Source: JAGOMX01 sp041738135 (lineage in GTDB: Bacteria > Pseudomonadota > Alphaproteobacteria > JAGOMX01). From it: DNA of 64,000 nucleotides. Position 1 is the stretch's first letter. Each line of letters opens with the position of its first letter. Below the pieces are notes generated by a model, which did no database searches, had not been told where the DNA came from, and worked only from the letters and a program-made list of their open reading frames with translations. The translations under genes and the position numbers were made by a program. The stretch covers positions 10,095-74,094 of the forward strand of contig JBGSQK010000071.1 of NCBI GenBank assembly GCA_041738135.1. The letters are read 5' to 3'. Positions 44,196-51,386 of the stretch are shown piece by piece.

Positions 44196-44666
44196 CTATT
44201 TCCGTAACACGTACGTTCCCACCATCATATCGTGCAAACCTTGTTTTCTTTCGGTAAATGCGATCATCAGGTACCCGATGTACAGAATTAATGCAGAAAT
44301 GTATTGAGCTAGCAACCTCAAAAAAGCTTTGCCGAAAGAAATTGGCTCATAGTCCAACCCCACAATTTTAAGATCAAGCACAAGCATTCCGTAAGTCGCT
44401 TGATGCTTGGATGACAACAAGTAGGGCTCGTAAAGTAAGGCTATGAAAAAAGCTAATATAATGGCAACGACAGCAAATATACCGAGCAGAGACTCTGCCG
44501 TTTCTGGTGCTAACAAAACATTTATTACCGCGCCAATTGCCAAACATACCACAGCGTAAACACCCAAGATCATACTTATGAATATCTGATCTAGAAGTGC
44601 AGCACTGAATCGAATCCAAAAACCTGCATACCTGGGCTGTTCTACTAAGATTTCCTTATTAACCAT
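44196..44666 (-). CDS. RDD family membrane protein
   Basis: 156 residues from ATG 44666 (MVNKEILVEQPRYAGF), chosen for GGGAGA seven bases upstream. RYAGFWIRFSAALLDQIFIS carries the family Arg and Asp-type residues (R-x-x-A-x-x-x-D). Four membrane segments follow. TYGMLVLDLKIV is the usual mid-protein GMxxxxLKV motif. Function of the family is mostly unknown; some members are implicated in ion exchange. Confidence 0.82.
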   Translation of the reverse strand: MVNKEILVEQPRYAGFWIRFSAALLDQIFISMILGVYAVVCLAIGAVINVLLAPETAESLLGIFAVVAIILAFFIALLYEPYLLSSKHQATYGMLVLDLKIVGLDYEPISFGKAFLRLLAQYISALILYIGYLMIAFTERKQGLHDMMVGTYVLRK

Positions 44667-44745
44667 TTTTATCTCCCTACATATTTGTACTATTAGAATA
44701 TCATGCATCCCTTAAAATAAACTTGCGGTTAGGAAGAATTTTAGT

Positions 44746-44775
44746 AAAAAAAATCCCGGCCGTTTGGCCGGGATT
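44746..44775 (-). terminator. Rho-independent terminator
   Basis: On the minus strand AATCCCGGCC pairs with GGCCGGGATT, followed by seven T residues. It lies 30 bases after the end of the Gln/Glu-rich lipoprotein gene. Confidence 0.9.
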
Positions 44776-44803
44776 AATTTAGATATGGATAGTAATTGTT
44801 TTC

Positions 44804-45499
44804 TTACTTCTTCGCATCAAGTGCTGCTTGATCCGCTAGCTCTTTAGCCTTTTGCTTTTCTTCGCGTTCTTTGGTCTTTTGGAGTAGCTCTTCATGCATG
44901 CGGGATTTTTGCTCCTCAACAGCTTTACGTTGATCGGCTTCGGCTTTTTGCTGTTTACGCGTTTCTTCTTGTTGCAAACGTTCAGCCATCAGTCGATCAG
45001 ATTCAATCTGCTGTTGACGCTGTTGTTCCGCACGCATGGATTCTTGCTGTGCACGTTCTGCTGAACGCTGCTGTTCTTTTTGAGCCGACTGAGATCTTTT
45101 CAACTCTTCTTGCTGCAGGCGATCTGATTCCAGTTGCTGCTGAGGCTTTTGCTCGTTGCGCATATTTTCCTGTTGTGCACGCTCAGCCTCACGCTGTTGA
45201 GCTTTTTGCTCAGATTGCGTCTTTCTCATCGCTTCCTGCTGCACTCGCTCAGCTTCACGTTGCTGCTGATTACGAGTTGCTTCCTGCTGCACTCGCTCAG
45301 CTTCACGTTGTTGAGACCTTTGTTGATTGCGTATTTCTTCTTGCTGCAAACGCTCTGCCATCAAGCGATCAGATTCGATCTGCTGCTGGCGCTTGCTCCG
45401 TGCGAGCCGCTTCTTGCTGAGTACGTTCTGCCAGACGTCGTTGCTCTTCTTGCAGGCGAGCGGTTTTTTGTAGCTCTTCCCTATGCAAACGTTCAGCAT
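44804..45499 (-). CDS. C-terminal part of frameshifted Gln/Glu/Arg-rich lipoprotein
   Basis: This frame continues the lipoprotein that begins at 46169. Its first 35 codons overlap the upstream reading frame and look like out-of-frame sequence; the genuine part begins near 45393 with RQQQIESDRLMAERLQQEE. That MIU-like motif recurs near the C-terminus. Between them are repeats of the form Q-R-E-A-E-R-(V/A)-Q-Q-E. The C-terminus is Lys/Glu-rich and ends at a TAA followed by a terminator. No start codon with a ribosome site is present, so this part is probably not made alone. Confidence 0.6.
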   Translation of the reverse strand: MLNVCIGKSYKKPLACKKSNDVWQNVLSKKRLARSKRQQQIESDRLMAERLQQEEIRNQQRSQQREAERVQQEATRNQQQREAERVQQEAMRKTQSEQKAQQREAERAQQENMRNEQKPQQQLESDRLQQEELKRSQSAQKEQQRSAERAQQESMRAEQQRQQQIESDRLMAERLQQEETRKQQKAEADQRKAVEEQKSRMHEELLQKTKEREEKQKAKELADQAALDAKK

Positions 45500-46169
45500 T
45501 TTGGCGATCCGTTTCCAACTGACGCTTTCTTTCCGTCTCCAATCGTTCTAGATCCTTACGCTGCTTTTCGAGAGCCATACGTTGCTGCTCATTCTGGGCA
45601 CGAGTTTCGGCCAATTTCATTTCTGCAATGCGTCGATCCGCTTCCAGACGATCACGTTCAGCGCGCTTTAGATTTTCACGTTCACGATTTAAACGCTCTT
45701 CTTCATAGCGATACTCATCTTGCTGCAATTTTTCAGCTAGCCGGCGATCTTGACTGATCTGCTGTTGCTTTTTTTGCTCATGACGGCTGTTCATATGACG
45801 CAGCTCTTCATAACGACGGCGCTCTGCTTCCAATTGAACCAGCTGACGACGTTCCGCAGCCAAACGTTCTTGTGCCATGCGCATGTTTTTTTCGGCTCTA
45901 CGACGTTCCTTCTTGGAAAGCTTTCTGTTCTTATCCAGATAGTTACGATATTCCCGCTCTTGCAATTCTTGCTTACGCAATGCCTTGTTCAGCTCATATT
46001 CACGATCCATGATGCGTTGCATTTCATAGTCGCTATATACATTACCGTAAGGCTTTTGATAGGTTGTTTGTGGCGCCACATATCCAGGTGCATTTGTAGC
46101 CGTTGGACAGCCGGTCAACGTGGCCACAGACATAAGGCAACCCGTTGTAATTAGTAATCTTTTAGACAT
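45369..46169 (-). CDS. Gln/Glu/Arg-rich lipoprotein, N-terminal part (frameshifted)
   Basis: Starts at ATG 46169 (MSKRLLITTGCLMSVATLTG), with GGAG six bases upstream. Lipobox LTGC, Cys21. After a Tyr/Pro-rich stretch the protein is a long charged helix with MIU-like motifs QISQDRRLAEKLQQDE (137-152) and QLETDRQNAERLHREE (217-232). The frame ends early at TGA 45369; a two-base loss (or one-base gain) near 45391-45395 would restore continuity with the following frame, giving about 455 residues. Paralogue of the gene at 46283-47125, sharing leader, lipobox and the RLSKxERR segment. Confidence 0.7.
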   Translation of the reverse strand: MSKRLLITTGCLMSVATLTGCPTATNAPGYVAPQTTYQKPYGNVYSDYEMQRIMDREYELNKALRKQELQEREYRNYLDKNRKLSKKERRRAEKNMRMAQERLAAERRQLVQLEAERRRYEELRHMNSRHEQKKQQQISQDRRLAEKLQQDEYRYEEERLNRERENLKRAERDRLEADRRIAEMKLAETRAQNEQQRMALEKQRKDLERLETERKRQLETDRQNAERLHREELQKTARLQEEQRRLAERTQQEAARTEQAPAADRI

Positions 46170-46253
46170 TATCAACTCCATTTAATTTATACGATCGACC
46201 ATATAGGGTGTTCAAAAAGCTGTCAATTAAGTTTTGGACATAGATGCTATACG

Positions 46254-46275
46254 AAAAAGGGGGCATATACCCCCT
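46254..46275 (-). terminator. Rho-independent terminator
   Basis: On the minus strand AGGGGG and CCCCCT pair around TATATG, followed by five T residues, just after the stop of the intact lipoprotein gene. Confidence 0.8.
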
Positions 46276-46282
46276 CCTCTCA

Positions 46283-47125
46283 TTAACGATTGTTTTCTTC
46301 TCGCTGCAACTGCAAAGCCAGTTGGTGATCTGCGTCGATTTGACGTTGTACATCATTATTATTCTGCGGGCGCTCCAGAGCTATGGGTGCCTGCTGAACA
46401 TGATGGGCACGTTGCTGATGATGTTGAGCGCGCTGGTTTTCCTCTTGCTGCATTCTCATGGCCATCTGGTGATCAGATTGAATCTGGGCCTGACGCTGTT
46501 GTTCTTTTTGTGATTGGCGTTGCTGCTCTCGTTGAGCATTCCTGTTTTCCTCTTGCTGCAGCCTCAATGCCATTTGATGATCGGAATGTATTTGAGCTTG
46601 TTGCTGCTGAGCACGCCCAGAGTTTGATCGTTCCTGCTGCAAGCGTCTCTCTTCCTGGCGATATTCATCTTGCTGCAAGCGTTCAGCTAGCAGTCGGTCT
46701 TGTTTAATCTGATGTTGCTTGCCTTCATAATTATTATGGCTCTGCACACGCTGTTTTTCATAACGACGACGTTCCTTCTCAAGCTGAGACAACTGGTGAC
46801 GTTCAGTCGCTAAGCGCGCACGAGCTACGCGTAGATTTTCCTCAGCAATCCGGCGCTCATGCTTGGAAAGCCTATGATTGTTATGCAAGTATGCATGGAA
46901 CCTGCGTTCTTCCAATTCCTGTTGCCTCAGAATTTGATTAATTTGAAACTCTCGAGCAATGATACTTTGCAATCCATTATCATACCCATAAGTTGAATGA
47001 TACATAACAGGAGCACCAGCTGAATAATACTCACCTCGGTAAGACGAATTCGTTGTATTGGGACATCCCGACAAGGTCAGAGCAGACATCAAACAACCAG
47101 CAGAAACAAGCATACGCTTAGACAT
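46283..47125 (-). CDS. Lipoprotein with four tandem MIU-like motifs
   Basis: 280 residues. Leader MSKRMLVSAGCLMSALTLSG and lipobox LSGC (Cys21) predict lipidation and surface or periplasmic location. Residues 50-130 are a charged helix (RLSKHERRIAEENLRVARAR). Four copies of a 16-residue motif follow at 139-154, 178-193, 214-229 and 262-277: QIKQDRLLAERLQQDE, QIHSDHQMALRLQQEE, QIQSDHQMAMRMQQEE, QIDADHQLALQLQREE. The invariant Asp, Ala, Gln and Glu fit the eukaryotic motif interacting with ubiquitin (MIU). His/Gln-rich linkers separate them. The alternative is a simple Gln-rich coiled coil. Confidence 0.75.
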   Translation of the reverse strand: MSKRMLVSAGCLMSALTLSGCPNTTNSSYRGEYYSAGAPVMYHSTYGYDNGLQSIIAREFQINQILRQQELEERRFHAYLHNNHRLSKHERRIAEENLRVARARLATERHQLSQLEKERRRYEKQRVQSHNNYEGKQHQIKQDRLLAERLQQDEYRQEERRLQQERSNSGRAQQQQAQIHSDHQMALRLQQEENRNAQREQQRQSQKEQQRQAQIQSDHQMAMRMQQEENQRAQHHQQRAHHVQQAPIALERPQNNNDVQRQIDADHQLALQLQREENNR

Positions 47126-47435
47126 TATAACCTCAATAAATCAATGTTACAGTTTTTACTTAACTGCCATTATGACACTATCTTGCTATTTTTTTTATGT
47201 CAAATGTGATTTGGTCATAACAGCTATGCTAGCCAGCAGATTAAAACAACGCGCTCTCGACTTTTGACCATCAATCAGCTAATCTATGACCTTAAGGCAT
47301 TTGTTGCATAATATATATTAGATAGGTTTTATACAGATTGATGAACAATCCACCCGAAATGATGAGCCCCTTCGCAGAGAACCGTGCCACATGCTTGTCA
47401 TTGTTTAAGTATTTGTTATCATTAGAACTTGATTA
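47126..47435. other. Intergenic region before the permease remnant
   Basis: 310 bases, A+T-rich. Around 47227-47266 a plus-strand frame reads LASRLKQRALDF, which could be another scrap of the same permease as the remnant that follows, but this is weak. No intact gene, repeat or clear promoter. Confidence 0.3.
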
Positions 47436-47672
47436 TTGAGCTTTGATATGTGTATGAATGAATCATCCTTAGACATAGGCACCGAGCCACTTACATTATT
47501 TTTTAGAATTACTTTACCCATAATTTCACCTTATCTGTTGGCGGGATCGATTTTAGCGTTTACACTGTCATTAGACCATACGGTTAATGACTTGGTAACG
47601 ATCATTATTTCCCTAGTGACGTTAAGCGTTACCACTGCAGGCATGATTATGCGACCGAGATTAAAGTTATAA
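47436..47672 (+). pseudogene. Remnant of spermidine/putrescine-type ABC permease (potC-like)
   Basis: The frame reads ESSLDIGTEPLTLFFRITLP, then PYLLAGSILAFTLSLDH, matching the EAA-loop and following helix of PotC/PotI permeases (E-A-x-x-D-L-G...LP...L-A-F-x-L-S-L-D). After LSLDH it jumps to TVNDLVTIIISLVTL, the last helix, so about 25-30 residues between are deleted. The N-terminal two-thirds are missing. No ABC partner genes are nearby. Clearly a decayed transporter fragment. Confidence 0.7.
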
Positions 47673-47718
47673 AACAAATAATTACTATGCCTTTAGGGGC
47701 GTTACGAGAGGAAAAAGA

Positions 47719-48555
47719 ATGTCCAATATGACCAACACCAAGGCTTTTGTCATTGTACTAGGCAATGAAAAAGGCGGCACCGGAAAATCCACCTTATCCA
47801 TGCACATTTTAGTGCATCTGCTACGCATGGGATTTAAGGTGGGCAGCATCGATGTGGATGCTCGCCAAGGAACCTTCAGCAGATACCTAGAAAACCGTGA
47901 AGCATACAGCAAAAACAACAAGCTTAATTTGTTGATGCCAACTCATTTAGCACTCAACCGCAGCATGCTGGACAATCGTCTGGAAGCGGAAGCCGAAGAC
48001 AGGCAACATATGGAAGAAGCATTCAAAAACCTACAAGATTACGATTTCATCGTTATCGATACACCAGGTAATGATACTTACTTGTCAAGACTATCTCATT
48101 CCTATGCCAACGTGATCATCACGCCTGTGAATGATAGCTTTATCGATCTAGATGTACTCATGAAGATCAAAGATCTGGAAAACAACCTGATCTCACCAAG
48201 CCATTATTCAGAAATGGTGTGGAATCAGAAGAAAGAACGTCTCATCCGTGACAAGGTCACCATCGATTGGATCGTGATTCGTAACCGTTTGAGCAACCTA
48301 GCTTCGAAAAATAAAGAAGAAATGTGGCGCGTCCTACAACTATTGTCAAAGCGTATCGGCTTCAGGGTTGGCGAAGGCTTTGCCGAACGCGTCATTTTCC
48401 GTGAGCTATTCTTGTCAGGTATGACTGTACTAGATCTGGAAGATACGGGGCAATCCTTGACGCTCTCTCATGTGGCTGCTCGTCAAGAATTACGGAGCCT
48501 GTTGAACATGCTGAACCTACCGCAGCTAGAAGACCGCCTGCAGCAGGCGAGCTAG
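47719..48555 (+). CDS. mipZ: Division-plane positioning ATPase MipZ
   Basis: 278-residue ParA/MinD-type ATPase that forms a gradient from the cell poles and keeps FtsZ at midcell. Deviant Walker A GNEKGGTGKST at 15-25, then SIDVDARQGTFSRYLENR, and VIDTPGNDTYLSRLSHSYA with TPVNDSFIDLDVL, which distinguish MipZ from other ParA relatives. It is followed one base later by the J-domain gene, a common pairing in alphaproteobacteria. Confidence 0.94.
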   Translation: MSNMTNTKAFVIVLGNEKGGTGKSTLSMHILVHLLRMGFKVGSIDVDARQGTFSRYLENREAYSKNNKLNLLMPTHLALNRSMLDNRLEAEAEDRQHMEEAFKNLQDYDFIVIDTPGNDTYLSRLSHSYANVIITPVNDSFIDLDVLMKIKDLENNLISPSHYSEMVWNQKKERLIRDKVTIDWIVIRNRLSNLASKNKEEMWRVLQLLSKRIGFRVGEGFAERVIFRELFLSGMTVLDLEDTGQSLTLSHVAARQELRSLLNMLNLPQLEDRLQQAS

Positions 48556-48556
48556 C

Positions 48557-49003
48557 ATGATAATAGCGATACTATTTGGTCTCGCAATTGCACTCCTACT
48601 GTTGCGCTGGTTTTTACGGGCAGACCCTGCTGTCCTCGCCAGCGCACTTAGACGCAGCGCCATCATACTATTAGTGCTGGTCATAGCCTTTCTATTATTC
48701 ACAGAACGACTCAATTTCATATTTCCAACGATGCTTTTCCTCATACCCTTACTTTTACCGACTCTATTGAAGTTTTTAGGGAACGATGCGATTAACGAAA
48801 ACCCATTTAATAAATCCTCCAAAATGACCATCGAGGAAGCCTATGAGATTCTAGATCTGGAACCAGGTGCGAACCGAAAAGAAATACAAGAAGCCCACAA
48901 AAGGTTGATGAAAAAAGTCCATCCCGATACGGGAGGATCAAACTATATGGCGCAGAAATTAAATGAGGCGAAGGATTTGTTACTTGCTAAGAAAGCCAGG
49001 TAA
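48557..49003 (+). CDS. Membrane-anchored J-domain protein (TIM14-like)
   Basis: 148 residues: two hydrophobic segments (about 2-18 and 32-75) then a C-terminal J-domain with the essential HPD at 122-124 (KKVHPDTGG) and MTIEEAYEILDLEPGA before it. The layout resembles mitochondrial Tim14/Pam18; it would stimulate DnaK at the inner face of the membrane. Cotranscribed with mipZ. Confidence 0.88.
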   Translation: MIIAILFGLAIALLLLRWFLRADPAVLASALRRSAIILLVLVIAFLLFTERLNFIFPTMLFLIPLLLPTLLKFLGNDAINENPFNKSSKMTIEEAYEILDLEPGANRKEIQEAHKRLMKKVHPDTGGSNYMAQKLNEAKDLLLAKKAR

Positions 49004-49047
49004 TTGAGTACGGGGGATAACGAGTCTGGTTCACTACTAAAGCCAAT

Positions 49048-49207
49048 CATTAATTCTGCCCCCCGGTGTCATCCCCGCGGAGGCGGGGATCCAGCACAAG
49101 AAGTGGAGTGAAGCGACTCAAAATAGTCTATATAGCAGCAGCGACGCTGCACATTTGCGCTGGATTCCCGCCTTCGCGGGAATGACAAATGGGGTGCAGA
49201 ATTAATG
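49048..49207. repeat. Palindromic repeat family B, copy 3
   Basis: Arms 49066-49095 and 49159-49187 match copies 1 and 2. This copy has additional outer arms CATTAATTCTGCCCCC (49048 on) and GGGGTGCAGAATTAATG (to 49207). It lies between the J-domain gene and the first DUF378 gene. Confidence 0.85.
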
Positions 49208-49232
49208 AATTAACATACTACCCCCACGAAAA

Positions 49233-49433
49233 TCACATCATACCGCTTGTAACTATAATTATGTACAGAGCGGATGCACCGATCAGGATATATACAACTT
49301 TTGTCGCAAAGCTGCCCTCACCAAAGACTCTGGCGATGACATTCATGTCAAATACGCCAATCATTCCCCAGTTGAGAGCACCAATAAAGACGAGCAATCT
49401 CGCTAAAACGCCGATTAGATAAAGAATTTCCAT
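49233..49433 (-). CDS. DUF378 family small membrane protein (paralogue 1)
   Basis: 66 residues, two membrane helices with the family signature GALNWGMIGVFDMNVIARVF then YILIGASALY. First of three paralogues in tandem on this strand (others at 49679 and 50083). Function of DUF378 is unknown. Its leader has AGGTGC before the ATG and a TGCAATTAAATGCGCA element at 49460-49475. Confidence 0.85.
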   Translation of the reverse strand: MEILYLIGVLARLLVFIGALNWGMIGVFDMNVIARVFGEGSFATKVVYILIGASALYIIIVTSGMM

Positions 49434-49459
49434 AGAGCACCTATAGTTATCGTTGTTGA

Positions 49460-49475
49460 TGCAATTAAATGCGCA
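49460..49475 (-). promoter_or_regulatory. Operator-like element upstream of DUF378 paralogue 1
   Basis: TGCAATTAAATGCGCA, an imperfect version of the palindromes at 49906 and 50360, 27 bases upstream of the ATG; a TAGTAT -10-like box lies just upstream on the minus strand. Confidence 0.4.
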
Positions 49476-49555
49476 TAGTGGATACTAGCAAATTAAAATA
49501 CATATAACAAGTTAGCATAATTCGTTATAGAATTCATTGAGATAAGACGGCTCCT

Positions 49556-49603
49556 GGGCGGGTTATCAGGAATGGTGCAAAGCACCTAGCAATAACCCTG
49601 CCC
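49556..49603. other. Structured intergenic hairpin
   Basis: GGGCGGGTTAT (49556-49566) pairs with ATAACCCTGCCC (49592-49603), enclosing a smaller GGTGC-AAA-GCACC hairpin. It lies between DUF378 paralogues 1 and 2. No known RNA family recognised. Confidence 0.4.
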
Positions 49604-49678
49604 CCTACAAGTAATACTTATTTCACTTGAACCTCGCCATAAGAACGAGAGCAAGCGTTTCGTAAGAAAAAAAGCCCC

Positions 49679-49879
49679 TTACAGGACTTTGAGCAAAACT
49701 AGCAGCATCTCCAAGCCAGCCAGTCCGACTAGAACGTAGATTATCCTTGCTAGAACACTTCCCTCACCAAAGATACTTGCCACCAGGTCCAAGCCGAACA
49801 ATCCGACTAGCCCCCAGTTAATAGCGCCTATAATGACGAGAACAGTAGCAACTGTAGTAAGTATTACGTGAAATTCCAT
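49679..49879 (-). CDS. DUF378 family small membrane protein (paralogue 2)
   Basis: 66 residues from ATG 49879 (MEFHVILTTVATVL); an upstream in-frame start is ignored because it overlaps the operator-like palindrome. GAINWGLVGLFGLDLVASIF and IIYVLVGLAGLE are the family signatures. AGGTGA precedes the start. Closest to the other two paralogues in the central loop (FGEGSVLARIIYVLVG). Confidence 0.85.
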   Translation of the reverse strand: MEFHVILTTVATVLVIIGAINWGLVGLFGLDLVASIFGEGSVLARIIYVLVGLAGLEMLLVLLKVL

Positions 49880-49905
49880 AATATCACCTATAGTTTCACA
49901 TGTAA

Positions 49906-49945
49906 TGCACACCATTGTGCATAATTTATATTAGCACAATGGTGT
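49906..49945 (-). promoter_or_regulatory. Operator-like palindrome and inverted copy, DUF378 paralogue 2
   Basis: TGCACACCATTGTGCA (49906-49921) lies 27 bases before the ATG. An inverted copy GCACAATGGTGT (49934-49945) pairs with ACACCATTGTGC (49909-49920), so a 12-base hairpin is also possible. Confidence 0.55.
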
Positions 49946-50082
49946 AGTTTTTACAATAATTTGCATCACTTAATACCACTTTTTGTCAATTTTAATTCTA
50001 TTTTAACCATTTTCAAGCAGCTTGTTAACATAATATTAATTTTAAGTTAACTAATAGCATTTTATCTACTTGTTCTCGATTA

Positions 50083-50331
50083 TTATTTAGCATTAATCTT
50101 CAGAGAAAATACTTCATGCTCCACAGGAGCACCCATAAAGCCAAGCCACAGCAAGCCTATATACAGAGCTGCAAGACCTACGAGCACATAAACAACTCGT
50201 GAAAGCACTGTGCCGGGTCCGAAGATTCTAGCAACCAAGTCTAAACCAATAAGACCTACCAGTAGCCAGTTTAACCCACCTACCACCAATAGTACTTTGG
50301 CAGCGTTCAGAAGAAATAGATTGATATCCAT
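50083..50331 (-). CDS. DUF378 family small membrane protein (paralogue 3)
   Basis: 82 residues with GGLNWLLVGLIGLDLVARIF and VVYVLVGLAALYIGL; the C-terminus carries 16 extra residues (APVEHEVFSLKINAK). AGGTG lies upstream of the ATG. Likely transcribed from its own promoter, as each paralogue has the same kind of leader. Confidence 0.85.
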   Translation of the reverse strand: MDINLFLLNAAKVLLVVGGLNWLLVGLIGLDLVARIFGPGTVLSRVVYVLVGLAALYIGLLWLGFMGAPVEHEVFSLKINAK

Positions 50332-50359
50332 AATTACACCTTATCTTATAGTTGTTTAA

Positions 50360-50387
50360 TGCACACAATTGTGCATATTTTATTATA
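50360..50387 (-). promoter_or_regulatory. Promoter -10 and operator-like palindrome, DUF378 paralogue 3
   Basis: On the minus strand TATAAT (complement of 50382-50387) is followed about six bases later by the palindrome TGCACACAATTGTGCA (50360-50375), which would cover the transcription start. Confidence 0.55.
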
Positions 50388-50505
50388 CTATATTTTCATA
50401 AGATATGGGTGAGATTTTAATTTGTTACTCAAGTTAAGAAATACTTGATACATCAGCAATGACGGGTGCATTTTATTGCCTGAGCAATAGGAACAATGGA
50501 GAAAA

Positions 50506-50555
50506 GCCTTCCAATGCCTTGCCGGCTCAAGGCCGGGGAGACACGGGAAGGCTGT
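50506..50555 (-). terminator. Long hairpin after the cold-shock gene
   Basis: AGCCTTCC and GGGAAGGCT enclose an inner CCGGCTCAAGGCCGG hairpin. On the minus strand it is followed by TTTTCTCC. It resembles the pieces at 19059-19171, so it may also be a repeat. Confidence 0.45.
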
Positions 50556-50570
50556 AATTTTTTGAAATAC

Positions 50571-51155
50571 TTAATAAGGAAATGATTCCCGTTCGAAGCC
50601 TGCTTGCTCAGTGTTGTTTTTCATAACACTCACCGACCATGCTTGTGGGCCTTGATCCGTGAAGGCTACTTGCATACGAACTCTGTCGCCTGGTTGCAGC
50701 TTTTCCATACCGTGCCTGCGAAGGACACTGGAATGAACAAAAATTTCACGATCCGTACCTTCTGGCATAATAAAGCCAAAACCACGAATGGCGTTGAACC
50801 ACTTCACGATACCGTACATTTCTTGAAGGGAGCGATTGGGGACTGAACTGGGGCCTCGGGCGTCAAATCCTTCGACTTTATTTCTGACTTCTAGGATTTC
50901 ACGAACTTGCCGACCGGCTTGTCCGTCACATATTTTGCAGAGTAACTCGGTGCCCGCACCTAAGTGCTGAAAACCTGCCGCATCGACCACTGAGAAATGA
51001 AGGAAGATATCTTCGGAACTCACTTTGGGAATAACAAAACCAAATCCTTTTACTGGATTAAACCACTTTACAATACACTCGATAGTCTCACAATTTAGAC
51101 CTTCTGTATCGTTATCAAAGTTCGGCGGGTAAACTACTTCACCTGCGTAATTCAT
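50571..51155 (-). CDS. Two-domain cold-shock protein
   Basis: 194 residues with two cold-shock domains: KWFNPVKGFGFVIP with DIFLHFSVV (about 30-90) and KWFNAIRGFGFIMP with EIFVHSSVL (about 117-185). The paired form is typical of alphaproteobacteria. Each has the RNP1-like K-G-F-G-F and RNP2-like (F/V)-H motifs for single-stranded nucleic acid. It probably acts as an RNA chaperone. Confidence 0.92.
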   Translation of the reverse strand: MNYAGEVVYPPNFDNDTEGLNCETIECIVKWFNPVKGFGFVIPKVSSEDIFLHFSVVDAAGFQHLGAGTELLCKICDGQAGRQVREILEVRNKVEGFDARGPSSVPNRSLQEMYGIVKWFNAIRGFGFIMPEGTDREIFVHSSVLRRHGMEKLQPGDRVRMQVAFTDQGPQAWSVSVMKNNTEQAGFERESFPY

Positions 51156-51386
51156 CCTTCTCTCCGTCTACTATATGACCAATGCCTTATCTTCATAATA
51201 CTTTACTCCTATAAACATCGTACTAATTTAAATCATCTATAACAGCAGTTATTTTTGATAAATTACTGCTTTTACAATTACTTATTAACTTGACACTATA
51301 TTGCACTGACTAAGTCATTCTGTCAAATATTATTTCGCCTTGGAGTCATACTTTTTTGATATGACAGAGCCAAATGCCACAGCCAA

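Noticed and set aside
45134..45757. Long plus-strand reading frames opposite the Gln/Glu-rich lipoproteins
   Set aside because: They are antisense shadows of the CAG/GAA-type repeats; the minus-strand frames have a lipobox, ribosome site and terminator.
5767..49207. Repeat families A and B as possible CRISPR units
   Set aside because: Copies are single, far apart, palindromic over their whole length and not separated by regular spacers; no cas genes.
49556..49603. Riboswitch or SRP RNA
   Set aside because: The stem-loop lacks the conserved loops of any family I know and no suitable gene follows at the right distance.
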